From: Apostichopus japonicus
Lineage: Eukaryota; Echinodermata; Holothuroidea; Aspidochirotida; Stichopodidae
DNA length: 64,000 bases
Assembly: GCF_037975245.1 (NCBI RefSeq)
Contig: NC_092579.1
Location: forward strand, 6,263,001-6,327,000
Direction: 5' to 3'
The stretch's first letter is position 1. Every line of letters starts with the position of its first letter. A program made the translations under genes and the position numbers. Shown in pieces: positions 48,451-60,306 of the stretch. The notes under the pieces are model-generated. The model saw only the letters and a program-made list of their open reading frames with translations, was not told where the DNA came from and made no database searches.

Positions 48451-51400
48451 ATCCTTTTTATCAATTGTTGTCATAATGAGACATTATTGAGATATTTTGG
48501 TATTGTTTCAACTTAGATGGGTGGGGGGCAATCCTTAATCAGTTTGAAGGAAATTTAAAATACAAGTTTCGACAAGGTTTTGAGTTTGATAGTATTTAAA
48601 CATCTCAGTGGCACAGTTAAGAGGTGAAGCCACAGGTACAATGTGTAAGCTGGTAGCTAGAAGGTGGTGAAGGGATATTTTTGGGCCATGGTGGTATTTT
48701 TAGTAAATCCCATCACTGAGGTTAACACCAACATGGTGTGATAAAAAAATAAAATAAATAAAAGGTCTGTGCATGTACAGAGTAAAAAAAATTGAGGATT
48801 AAAAAAATTAAAAATATAAATATGTAAAAGACAGGCTACAATCCAAAACAGGTAAATTTCTCGGATTTATCTTTTTTGATGAAAAAGTCAAGAAGAATGT
48901 CTTAGTGCAATTTTACTCTGAGTTATACTGCAGGTTTGAAGAAAGCCCATACAAAACTGAAAAACTGGTTTGGTCGATATATATCTCCTCATCACAGGGC
49001 CTCCAACACCTAGGATTGGGGGGCCAGGGGGGGGTGTTTCAGAAGTGGGCGGAATCATGTTCCCAGTCATTTTTTCGCAGTGGCGTGGTTCCGTCATATG
49101 AGGCAAATTTCACCACCACTGGACATTGGTCTCATTAGTGACCCTCCCCCTCTCCAAATCCCAAATCTCATTGACCTGCTCATTAGTGCCCCCTCTCCAA
49201 ATCCCACAATTCATTGACCTGCTCATTAGTGCCCCCTCCCCCTAAATCCCACATCTCATTGACCTGTAGGTGGTTTTATAGTTGAATTCAACTAATATCT
49301 GATACATTTTAATTTTTTGGTTAAAGCTATAATATATTTGCCTATAGACCCTTTTCCCAGGTTTGACCTGAGTGGTACAGCGTGAATTGTGAGGTATCTG
49401 GAAGAAATATCCTATTGATGATAACCTTCCTCTACGTGTGTTACTAAAGCCTGTAACATATATGTACATTTTTGTTGGAATGGTATTTAAACCTCTCGTA
49501 AAGATCAAGTCATCTGTATCTTAACATCAACAGAGAAGAGTCCACTCACTGCTCATTACATGTTTCTTTGTTTTGAAAGTTTAAAGCAAGAACACAAATA
49601 ATTAAATACATACTGATACATGTATGATGAAGTGTTTCACATTTCACAACTTAAAAAAACTCAATTAATATTTATAATCCATATTTGTGGTATATTCCTT
49701 TTTCAACTTTCATACACCTTGGGAAGTCAGTATTTGACATTTAAAAAAAAAAAAAAAAAAAATCAACTCAAATCAAGTGACTTTCAAGAATTGTGAAAAG
49801 TCTTCATCGTTGTACAACTATCTATGTACATTATTTTTCATCAGTACTATCAAATGCACTGAAATGAACTTTAAAAGACTTATAGGGACAAATCTTTCTG
49901 CAGTTTTTAGAGTTTCCCGACCTTGTAAAGGTCTTTGGATCTTGTAATGGTATTTCTGTCGCTTCCTCATGTTACCATGTTTTCATTTCTGATTCAGTTA
50001 TTCACAATTTTCAGTTTACAGGGTTGGCTTTGTCAACTTCAGCAAGAGAGCTGTCGATGCTGAGCTCCCACGGTTAAAAGATATTTAACTCTTGAAAATT
50101 TGCATCAAAATTGGCCCCTCGTAGTGTTTTTGCCTAAATGCACTTGAAAACTGAATTTATTGTGAGGTTCGACAAAAGAAAAGGAATATACTTTCCAGTC
50201 AATCTTTGAAATTCTAAAAAAAAAAATGTCTTTCAGTTGCCTTAAGGTGATGTTTGAAGGCCTCTGAAAGGAAGAATATAGGGGAGTGTATTTGTATATG
50301 TTTGTTCACCATTCATGTTATATAGATGGGTAATGTGCTTCATTTATATAAATTATGAAAAATTTAAGGAAAAGAGCCAAATTTTGTAACCCAACTGGTT
50401 CATGTGGATAACCCAACTGTCTAACAGTTCTGAAAACATTAAAATCTAATCAAGTTCGTATTCACGTTAATTAAAGCCCTTTTTGGGGGACAGACGACAG
50501 TAGGGAGTTTGTGGGTGGGGGTGGGGCAGGTTGGTGAGAAGAGTGGTGGGGGCTCATGTATACACTTGATGATGGGGATATAGTATCGTACCCTAACTCC
50601 TGATTTATCAGTGTAATTATTCCTTTAGAAAATATTAGCGTTTAATTTTATTTTAGCTGTTGGTTATCCCTTATTTATTACAGTATAGAGATCTCCTTAA
50701 AAGTATTCACCATTATTTTCAAGACCCTGTATTTAACTTTTAGTTTTTATAGATTATACTGCAGGTATTCTAGTGTATTCTTTTCATTTGATTCACTCAA
50801 TGCAAATCTTATTCTCATGTAATACTTTGCAAATGCAAAGTTTATAAAGAAGGGGGTGGGGAGGGGGAGGGGGAGGGGAGGGGGGCTCAAAGTCACTGGA
50901 AGAAGAATGGATTTGGTAAATGGAAGAGATTTGATGCTTAATTGTTGTTTATATATCACTTGTGGTTGAAGGTCTGTATGTGTTTTGAGGTACAGCTCAG
51001 AGATGTTATTCATACTAGCTCATCTAAGAAAGTCCCTTTTGATATATTTTTAACTTAAAAGTTTTGATACATTTGAGGGAATAGCTGGTAGACAAGTATA
51101 AGTAAAGATTGCATTTTGTTCAATAAATCTTGAGGATTATCAGAGATATTTTAAAATGAAGACATTTTGGGGAATAATTTTTACTTCCCCACCTTTTCAT
51201 GAACTTTTTGTCTGGAATTGTCGTTGACCAAGTAGTGTTGATGTTTACCTTAAGACCACACCAGCAGTGAAATTCCATTAGGTGTTTACTTAGAATATGC
51301 CTATGTGGGAGTTAGAGGGAATGAAATAAAAGTAAAAGCAGAGGCCAAAAGAAAAGACTACTTAAATGGTCAACTTTTCAGAAAAGGACTCACACAAATA

Positions 51401-52240
51401 TGTAACTTTAGAAATATTTCCAAAAGGTCAGCTCTGATTGGCTGTTGTACATGGCAGCTCATGGGTTGATGAGTAAATCAAAGTTTAAACTTCTGAGAAA
51501 GCTAATTCCTGTATATTCAGGGGTTAATTGAATCAGAATTGACAATTTTTTTAGATATACTGTACGATGCTAATTCTATAATATGGTAAATTGCCTATTT
51601 GTCTTGAAACAGAGAGAAATTTGAGAAGAAAATTGTTTAGAAGGAACAGTCCTAGATTAATCGTCATCCATTGTTAACGTCTCTGTGTATTCATCTAAGG
51701 ATCATTTGAATTTATTCACAGTGAGGGGGTAATTTAATTATTCATGCAGTAGATTGGCACCTCACTGAGTTTGGAATTTGGAGTAACATGAGATATTTAT
51801 TCATTTGATGGCGGTTTGTTTTAGCCCGAACGCTTTGCTTTGTAGATGAAAGAAAGGGAAGTACCGCCGCTGGACGCAAGTCTGTGAATTTTGATCAATC
51901 TGTCTGTCCTTAAAACATATTAAACATTGTTCTTAGTTGTGGGTAAATTGTTCGTATTCATGTGGAGGAATAACTTAAAGCGGGCATTCTTTAGTCGCAT
52001 CAGTGTACATAACACATCATGTTAGTTTTAATGGTAACAGGGATATTTTGCTTAGTTTTGTCTCTTTTTTTCTTTCTTCAAAGCTAAACCCACATCGCTC
52101 AAAGTATTTACGTAATTTATGCTATAGTGTTATCTTGCTAATTTGTGTGAACTAACTGGACAGAACTCATTTTAATGTAGATAATACCCCATGCTGGTTC
52201 TGTGGATCTTGCATGTGTTGCAAAGACTCCTCAAAGTGTT
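48451..52240. other. Intergenic stretch between the convergent genes
   Basis: No gene supported. It contains G-rich runs (about 49018-49030, 50850-50884), an A20 tract at 49743-49762, and a possible half hAT terminus GCAGTGGCGTGG...CCACCACTGG near 49078-49122. 51640-51960 is balanced in composition with several homeodomain-like TTTAATTATTCATG motifs and may be conserved. None of this is proven functional. Confidence 0.4.
49130..49266 (+). repeat. Minisatellite, ~47-50 bp unit, three copies
   Basis: CTCATTAGTGMCCCTCCCC...AAATCCCACATCTCATTGAC + CTG is repeated three times. Confidence 0.85.
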
Positions 52241-52244
52241 TGAC

Positions 52245-53155
52245 CTTTGACTGGTATAACTAATAATGAGGCTGTTATAATCGCTAAGTTGTAGCTGGTG
52301 CCATCAATAAATGTGACCCGTATCACTGATATTTGTAACTGGTAACACCAGTAGTTGTGACTGGTCATCAGTTGTGAATGGCAGTACCAGTATTTGTGAC
52401 TGGTGTCAGCTTTTGTGACTTTCATCAATAGTTGTGACTGGTATCACTAGCACCTATAACTGGTAACATCAGTTGTTGTGACTGGTGTCATCAGTTGTGA
52501 CTGGCAGTACCAGTATTTGTGACTAGAGTCAGTTTTTGTGACTTTCATCAATAGTTGTGAATGGTATTACTAGCACCTGTGACTGGTGTCATCAGTAGTT
52601 GTGACTGGTGTCATCAGTTGTGACTGGCAGTTCCAGTAATTGTGACTGGAATCAGTTTTTATGACTTTCCATCAATAGTTGTGACTGGTATCATTAGCAC
52701 CTGTAACTGGTAACATCAGTAGTTGTGACTGGCAGTTCCAGTAATTGTGTCTGGAATCAGTTTTTGTGACTTTGATCAATAGTTGTGAATGGTATCACTA
52801 GCACCTGTGACTGGTGAAATCAGTAGTTGTGACTGGCAGTACCATTATTTTTGACTGAAGTCAGTTCTTGTGACTTTCATCAATAGTTGTGACTGGTATC
52901 ACTAGCACATGTAACTGGTGTCATCAGTAGTTGACTGGTCATCAGTTGTGACTGGTATAACTAGTATTTTGTAACTGGTAACATCAGTTGTTGTGAGAGA
53001 TATCATTTTGTTGTAACTGGTGACAATTGTGGTTGGCATCACCAGTATTTATAACTGTTATCATCAGTATTTTTGACTGATACCATCAGTAATTGTGACT
53101 GATACCATCAGTAATTGTGACTTGCATCATCGGTTGCAAATGGTGTCATCAGTTT
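52245..53155 (+). repeat. 0.9 kb minisatellite with higher-order periodicity
   Basis: The basic motif GTGACTGGTATCATCAGTAGTT (15-24 bases, variable) is organised in higher-order units. TTTCATCAATAGTTGTGA recurs near 52421, 52543, 52667, 52772 and 52876, i.e. about every 104-124 bases. Long non-stop frames on both strands are a repeat artefact. Confidence 0.9.
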
Positions 53156-53159
53156 TATT

Positions 53160-56100
53160 GAGGTCAGTTGGCATTCGGTTTATTATTCCACTTTTGTATT
53201 ATATTACTGTTTCTTTCAATTCTCAAAAATTTCTACAAATATATTAACAGAGGATGGTTATTATGGTGCTGTTCTGTCAGGTTATGAATCTGACCAGGTA
53301 TTTCTCAAACATATGATATGATCATATAAATTATTTTCAATTATTTATAAAAAACAAACCAAAATTGTTGTTGTTAATTAAAGTCGTTCAGCGAGAATGC
53401 TGTAATGGCAGTTATCGCAAGTCTTATTTACCTTACGCAGGCAGTTTCGCACAGTTTCTTCATATCAACTTGTACAATTTTTTGGTTTCAATATACCACA
53501 GGAGTATAAAATTATGCCATGTCTTGAAGTCCTGTTTAAGTGTCTACTCTTCCTGTTCTTCTACAGTACTCCATTTGTCAAATAGTTTTGATGATGATGA
53601 TGTATAAAGTAGTACCAAACACATTTTCACTGTTTTGTTTTCTTTTTAGAAAATTTTTGTTGCTTGCACTTTTGCCTAGAATTTGCACATGTGTGTGTGT
53701 GTAGGGAATCGATTTTGAAGCACAAAATTAAATGACAGGTGTTTCGCGGTTTTCTTCTCATTGTAATATCTGAAACAACATTTTGATATAAACAAAAATA
53801 GTGTCTACCATTTACACCTTGACTTAGTCAAGCCTAAAAGGGTTTTATTTCAAATATTGTCAAAGGCTAAATTTAAAAAAAATAATGTAATATCCTTTTT
53901 GGATATGATTCATGCTAATAACACGACTCAAGGTATACTTTGAAACGACTCACTCTGCTAAGGAAATATTATCTGAGATGTCTGCAACATGGAATGTCAT
54001 AACTTATGTCTGCAACTTGGAATGTATGTTAGACATAGCATAAACCACATAACACACACACACATAGCATAGCACACACACACAACACATTGCACAACCA
54101 CATAGCACAAACCACTTACCCCAGCATAGACCCCAGACCCCAGTGTCCTAACAGAAAGGACCAATGGTAGATCTGGTCACAATAATGTCTTTGATGATTT
54201 TGTAAAACAAACAAACCTCACAGGATGTCATTTACTTTTCTATTGCTCCATCTCTTAAGAGTGGGTCAAAATTTGAAGAGTGGGTCAAACTTTAGGCAAA
54301 AAAGTACATCGATGTGATTGTGTGATTATTGTTACAAAATAGTACCAAAATGGACTTCTCTGGACTATAGAGCTTGAATTCATGATGAGGCTTGACGGCC
54401 ACCAGAATTTGACACATTTCACCACATTGGTTACAAAAAAAAACGGGGAGAACTGAAGGAAATTGATGAAAACTAAACCAAACCTAAATACAAACAAACA
54501 AACAAACAAAATGTTCAATTTTATATATTTGTATTTGATAAATCGTATAAGTATAAAGCTATGCATCAAAACAAAAAAACTAAAGCCTGTTGTTAATAAA
54601 TAATGTTATTCATGTGATCTTTTATTTATGGAATATATTTTGAATTTCAAGGTGATTTTTGTAAAGCAGTGAAATATCGCCATAACATTTAAATGTTCCT
54701 TATCTACTTGTCTTTACATAAATATGAAGTGCGTTCACACTGTAGTCATGATCCTGGGGTCAGGCCTTGAGGGTCTCACATGAATCTGATGTGATCGAAA
54801 TGTGAAGGGAATCCCTTGACATCTGTAGTCTGCATTTAATATTATGCAATCAGTTGGAAGCATCTACTAATAAACACAATATTATAAGAACCTGGAAAAA
54901 AACTCCAGTTCTCGACATCTTTGCTTGCAAATATCCACAGGATATTTTGTGAAGGAAATGTGTTCCATTGTTCATAATCTTAAACTTTCTGTCTGACTGT
55001 GATAATGAGGTGGATGAAAAGATCATATCAAAAAAAGTCTTCTAAATGCGACAACGAAAAAATTACATGTAATCTGTGGGACACAAACTTTAATTAATAT
55101 TAATCATAAGTCTAATGGTAATGTTTGGAACCTAAATCTAACTAACTCATGTGAAATATATCTTGGTTTGGCTGGAATAAGACAAAGTTACAATAAAACG
55201 CTAGACCCACCTTTAACAGTTATATAGCATACAAAAACATCATTTTGTTCTAAAAGTGACAACTATTTTTAATTCTTTTGATCACATGATTTGTAGTTAG
55301 AATTTACAAGATAATACTGGCCTTCATCAAATCACACACTTAGTCTAAACAACCTCAAATGTTAGCACAAGCTAAATCATATTTGTATTAATTTGTAGTT
55401 TTATAACTTGATACCTAGCTAGCTGTAACACCAATATGGTAACAGGTATGGCTGCCATAATGCCTACTTAGATGGAATACTACATACCTCTACTAAATCA
55501 AAGATCATTGGTTTGAAGATGTCAAATTTCTTGTTACAACCTAATAATATCATATATCGAGTTATTCTTAGTCTTTAACTTGCAACTATTACTAACTCAT
55601 GTCTATAAAAATGATTTATTGTGGCAAATATTGCTTGTTTCACAACAAACTGCTGTTAAAATTTTGACACCAATGCAACTAAAACAAAACAGCCTTTGTT
55701 CATAATATACAAAATTGGGACCATTATAGTCTTTCCAAAAATGTTTCATATTGTTGAAGCCTTGGATTTATAATTCATCGACAGCTAAGTATCAAGGCAT
55801 CCATTTTCAAGAAGCATTTAACAACAAAGTATTATATAAAAGAGGGAAAGAGCTTGAAGATCTGCCATGGTGACATGCCATGACAACATCTCAGACCAAG
55901 AGCTGTGGTACCTTTGTTTAATGTAAAATTAATATCTGTGGGTGTAACAGTAAGGTACCTTCAACAACCATACCTAGAATCAGCAACAGGATATTGAAGG
56001 TTTGGATATCACGTAGCTGTATGTGAGATATTGTTATCTCTCACACAATTATCACATTGACTGGCAATGGAATGTTCACTTCAAAACCACTTTATATTTT

Positions 56101-56740
56101 GTAGCTAACATTCCATTACACAAAGGCAGCACAGCACAGCTAGGGGGTTTTCAATTTAACTCCTGTTGGCTTGATCACGGTTAATTTTTATCATTTCTCG
56201 GAGTAAAAGGGAAACTAGACGATGCAAAACTAACAGACATTTGTCAGACTGTTTGCATTAATTGAATATTCTTACATATATGTCATCACATGTCCTAACA
56301 TGTCTTACACGTCCTTTCAAGTCACCATTTTTGTGGGTGATCACGTTGCTATGGTATTGAGCTTGCTCCTATAGCAACGAAACATGCTGAACTGTTTTAT
56401 AGTCATTTCTTTGAGTCAAATACCTATGAGTCTCCTTTATAGCAATCTCTACCATTACACCTTATTAAGCAGAGCATAAAACAAAGAAGAATTATGAAAG
56501 ACACTACAACTTAAAAACCTGGATTAACGAAAGGAGGATACGTTTTGCAATAGTTAATATTTTTTCTGTAATTGAAAGACATCTATCCAGTTTGAAATTT
56601 TGCTCAACATTATCTGAAAATCACGATAGTTTTCATAAATAGTTCTCTCTTTCTCTGTGCTAGTAGAATATCACGATATATCAATTTATATTAATTTGCA
56701 CTCTTGGACTTTTAAATGTGGTTTCACTGGGTATGGTAAA
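53160..56740. other. Intergenic / probable 3'UTR side of the - strand gene
   Basis: A (CA)n-rich CACACACATAGCA tract lies at 54050-54110 and an (AAAC)n run at 54490-54510. Nothing else is supported. Part of this may be 3'UTR of the - strand gene. Confidence 0.4.
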
Positions 56741-56745
56741 ATGCT

Positions 56746-57114
56746 TCATGTGGTGTTCTGTGTGGTATCTTGTGGGCCGCTGCTGCTGGGTAACTCCACT
56801 GCAATTTCTTCTATTGCTGATGGGGGTGGGGTTATCACCGTGATTGACCTTTGACCACCTTCTTGCGATGTATTCGGTGTCAATGGATGACCGTCTCCTG
56901 CGGCCCGAGTTGCGTCATTGGGAGGCGATCGAGAGTGGCGCCCGCTCTGGGGCCGTGCACTGGTTGGTCGACCAGACTGAGGTCTTGATGGGTGCCTGGA
57001 GGATGAAGGGCGAGGCGTAAGGTTTGCATGGGGGTCGTCTAGCATGGCTGAGGGAGCGGTCTGGGACCGCATGTGAGCACTTCCTAACCGAGATCTACTT
57101 CTGGCTGACTGGAT
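56746..57114 (-). CDS. Last coding exon of an unrecognised - strand gene (low-complexity C-terminal tail)
   Basis: The acceptor (CTATTCTTTCGCAG on the - strand) ends at 57115. The exon then reads IQSARSRSRLGSAHMRSQTA and continues open for 122 codons to TGA at 56748-56746. The tail is rich in Arg, Ser and Pro with a repeated RPQSGR motif (RPQSGRPTSARPQSGR), then an acidic-hydrophobic end containing PPPSAIEEIAVELP. No domain or membrane segment is visible. Base composition is clearly more GC-rich than the flanks, and the frame joins without a break to the exon at 58195-58291, which supports it being real. Such tails are usually disordered; the function is unknown. No AATAAA is obvious close downstream. 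The nearest - strand AATAAA I noticed is at 55620-55615, so the 3'UTR could exceed 1 kb. Confidence 0.75.
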   Translation of the reverse strand: MQSARSRSRLGSAHMRSQTAPSAMLDDPHANLTPRPSSSRHPSRPQSGRPTSARPQSGRHSRSPPNDATRAAGDGHPLTPNTSQEGGQRSITVITPPPSAIEEIAVELPSSSGPQDTTQNTT

Positions 57115-57625
57115 CTGCGAAAGAATAGAGCGTGAATTAGATTGACAGAAATATCAAACTTAAACTGTAAAATCTGTCAAAGCAGGTTCTTACACAAACA
57201 AGACTGCATCATTCATTCTAAACTCAGGACTATTTTAAAAAGAGGTAGATGGCAAAATATAATTTTTAATATTACAAAGGTTTTAGTATTCTAAAGTTTT
57301 AAACAGTTTCTGAAACTTCTTTACTAGAAGTTCTTACACTCAAATTTACTCTGTGTGATTAAGTGTGGTCAAATAGACAATTAACTGGAGAGTACAAATG
57401 ACTTTAGGAATAGATAGCTAAAGAGGCTTAAGAATTTGGTCTTTCATGTCGGCAATATTTGGGGAATTTGCGAATGACTGGAAAGCTTGGTAAACAATTG
57501 ACAAGGTAAATGAGCAACATTTTCTCTCTATCCCTAAAGTCATTTATCTATGAAAAACATTGTAAGGGATTGGAAATATCACACTATAATAAGATTATAC
57601 AGGCTGGCTTTACATTCCAAGAACT

Positions 57626-57690
57626 AAACCAGTCCAAGAAATAACTTTAGGTTCACACCATGAACCTAAAGTTATTTCTTGGACTGGTTT
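57626..57690. repeat. Perfect 30-bp inverted repeat with 5-base loop
   Basis: AAACCAGTCCAAGAAATAAC + TTTAGGTTCA (57626-57655) is followed by loop CACCA and the exact inverse (57661-57690). There is no mismatch in 30 pairs. It lies within the last intron of the - strand gene and would form a hairpin in either transcript. Confidence 0.95.
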
Positions 57691-58194
57691 TATATTTAAA
57701 ACACTTGCAAATTCATCTGTAATCCTAAATATGATACTCAACCAGCTACCCTACCTAGCAACACAAATGGCATTATCAAAATTGGTGGCGCTGTTTCAAA
57801 ACTGAGTTAAACAGGGATATCAACAGAACTTTCATTGAGTTAAAAATTATCAAAACTGGATGCAATCTCATGAGACCAATGATTAAAAATTGGTTCATTG
57901 CATAATAGGCAATCTGAAGATATTCAGCCTCTATTAGCTACATGAATTGCCTCCTTTAACCACATTAATTTGTGTGGTTAACTTTCTAAGCAAACTTAAA
58001 AAGAATGTAGGCATGTACAGACCTGAGACAATGAAATTTGCAGTGTATCGAATGTACTTCTTGGAAATATCCAAATGCACTTACAAGATGTTCTCACATT
58101 CCCAAGGGCATCATGCTGTCTTTACTAGTCACTTTTAATTAACAAGACTATCTCTACCAATGTTCCTTGTCAGTACAGCTGTCTTGCTACTTAC

Positions 58195-58291
58195 CTTAGG
58201 CTGTGCTAGAGTTGGTAAGTGGTCCATTTGCGTAGGTGAAATACGAGCTTTGTAGATGTGCCCATCCTGTCCAACAACGTCTGTCTCCACT
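58195..58291 (-). CDS. Internal exon of the unrecognised - strand gene
   Basis: This 97-nt exon has acceptor ...CATGCCTGACAG (ending 58292) and donor AAG|GTAAGTAG (58195/58194). One base completes a Lys codon from the preceding exon, then 32 codons follow: VETDVVGQDGHIYKARISPT, then QMDHLPTLAQPK. The downstream junction is phase 0. The peptide looks like an ordered, conserved segment, but I do not recognise its family. Confidence 0.75.
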
Positions 58292-58864
58292 CTGTCAGGC
58301 ATGTACAAAATCAGACTTTAGTCTTAACATTTCTGGCAAAATACTTTGGTAACAACTCATTGGTCTATTTTTTTGACCAAACTGTCAACCATTTCTTTGC
58401 ATGCCCAGACAAATGCTCCTTACAATAATAATTAAGTGAAAAACTGCCCCAAGACCTATTGTTTTGGACACTTCAGAATTCACCTTTTGTCCAAACAAGT
58501 TGATTCTTTTTAAGTTCTGTTGCCAGCAATTGTCACACCCCAACCTTTATATTCTAGTTTATATTAATGCTACTTTTTCGCCTGGACTTTGGAGAAGGTA
58601 AATAAACTTTCCGAAAACCCACCTATGTGGACATCTTGATATATTATTGTTGGTATTATTTTGGACTATTAGAAACTAGTACTAGTACACTTGTGATAAT
58701 ATTACAACGCTATGTAGGTTTGGTAAAATTGACATCCAAACACACAAGGAGCTGCTTTAAAGTTCATTATCTAAGTGAACGACATCCTCCACAAGAACTG
58801 ATGGTCAAGAATTTAAAGATCACTGTTAATTACCCAGGAAAATCAACAGAAAATGACAACTTAC

Positions 58865-58912
58865 TTTCCATTGACGATGGCTGTTGCGACATCTTCAGTC
58901 TGCACGATGTTA
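58865..58912 (-). CDS. Internal 48-nt exon of the unrecognised - strand gene
   Basis: The acceptor TTGTTTTTATCTTTACAG ends at 58913 and the donor is GGAAA|GTAAGT at 58865/58864. The exon finishes a Ser codon (TC|T), encodes NIVQTEDVATAIVNG, and leaves two bases that make Lys with the next exon. Both junction phases match the neighbouring exons, which is strong support for so short an exon. Function unknown. Confidence 0.72.
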
Positions 58913-59554
58913 CTGTAAAGATAAAAACAAAAATAATATAGATATAAGATACACAAGTATGCTTAGCTTAATATTAACAGACAAGATACATATTTAAAAA
59001 TGAATATATATATATTTGTCTGACTTTAGAACCAAACAAAACTAGCCAAATCAGAAACAAAAAGTTGACACAGAACAATAGATATGGAACAATAAATGTG
59101 AAATTGAGGCTATGATCCGAGAGCTTTGGTTGTGTGTTTGACAAAGTGAAACTTGGCAGAATTGAAGGTGACCATTTGAAATCTAAGTGATGGGTGTTTA
59201 ATAACTTGAACAATTAGATATATGGACAACAGTTCTCAGCACAATGTGACAATTTTCATGAATAACTGAGGATGAAGATCACATCTGTCTGATTCACATC
59301 TTTCATACTGTTGTGCAACTTAGGATCACATATTTCAACACACTAGACAGTTCTGGAGACCAAGAACGTATCTTAAAATTGTTGAATCAATTGGTTCAAT
59401 AAATACAAAATTGTATTATGAATATTATTTTTAGATCTGAGCAAAATTAGACCAATTGTGGTTTAATATTTCACCCCAAAAAGTGTTCATAAATGAATCT
59501 TTATTTGGGTGTTCATAGCCTCTGCAAAATTTCAGCTACTGAGGTCTGAATTAA

Positions 59555-59916
59555 AGGGTGTGAAGACTCGCGCAAAAAAAACGACTAATGCCGGTAATTT
59601 GACCTAGTTTCGAATGAGGTGTAACAGAAGTGTTAGACACCACCATCGATCCCAGAAAATACACACACAGCTTGCTACCGTCTGTAATTAGACACTAGTG
59701 TACAGTCAGTACATACAGCTGCGGTCAATACCCACAGCACTGTATACAAACGATACAGCGATGGACATCTCAGGTCCAGCTAAAGATAACAGTTAAGGTA
59801 TCACGTTTCATTACTGTCTGCATTTTGTAGCGACACAAACAAAACGTCACTTGCAAGCAACAGAAAGTTAACTTTTCAGATGGCCGCACACGGTTTGGGG
59901 CGATTCTTCAATGCCT
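59555..59916 (-). mobile_element. TTAA-flanked MITE, family A (362 bp)
   Basis: TTAA at 59551-59554 and 59917-59920. Ends AGGGTGTGAAGACTCGCGC and GCGATTCTTCAATGCCT. It is inverted relative to the copies at 22.7 and 45.3 kb and sits in an intron of the - strand gene. Confidence 0.88.
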
Positions 59917-60198
59917 TTAAGCTTTATATGTTGAGCAAACTTGTTCAAGTGAACATGTTCAGGAGCATGAAGCAAGAGCACAAGAACATGTTCAAGTGAA
60001 CATAAAAATATAGCAAGAAAGGATATACTTAAAGTAAAAGTCATTAGCAGTGTACACTTTTTGAACAGTAAAAACACTCAACAATTTACACTTTACAAGT
60101 GTGAATGTAAACATCAGAAAATAGTGCAACTAGTCAACCTAACATTCTGCCTTTTGTGGTATTTCTCTTCTAGTGAGATTATTCGTCTCTGAACTTAC

Positions 60199-60306
60199 GA
60201 GAGATGAGTTATCCGAGTGACTCTTCGATGAGGGTAGGTCAGAGTATGGCTCCCGCCGCAGCTACGATTGGTCACAAAATATTCTGGAACATCCTGGTAT
60301 TGGTTG
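60199..60306 (-). CDS. Internal exon of the unrecognised - strand gene
   Basis: The donor CTCTC|GTAAGT lies at 60199/60198. Encoded: DVPEYFVTNRSCGGSHTLTY then PHRRVTRITHL, with Ser completed by the next exon (THLS-NIVQTED). There are two candidate starts on the - strand: acceptor CCATAG ending 60307 (adds NQYQ, phase 1), or ACCAG ending 60294 (exon begins GATGTT, phase 0). The first has the better pyrimidine tract. The second would join both candidate upstream microexons as DIKME-DVPEYF. The high GC of the coding core against AT-rich flanks and the phase agreement downstream support the exon. The product is not recognised. Confidence 0.72.
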
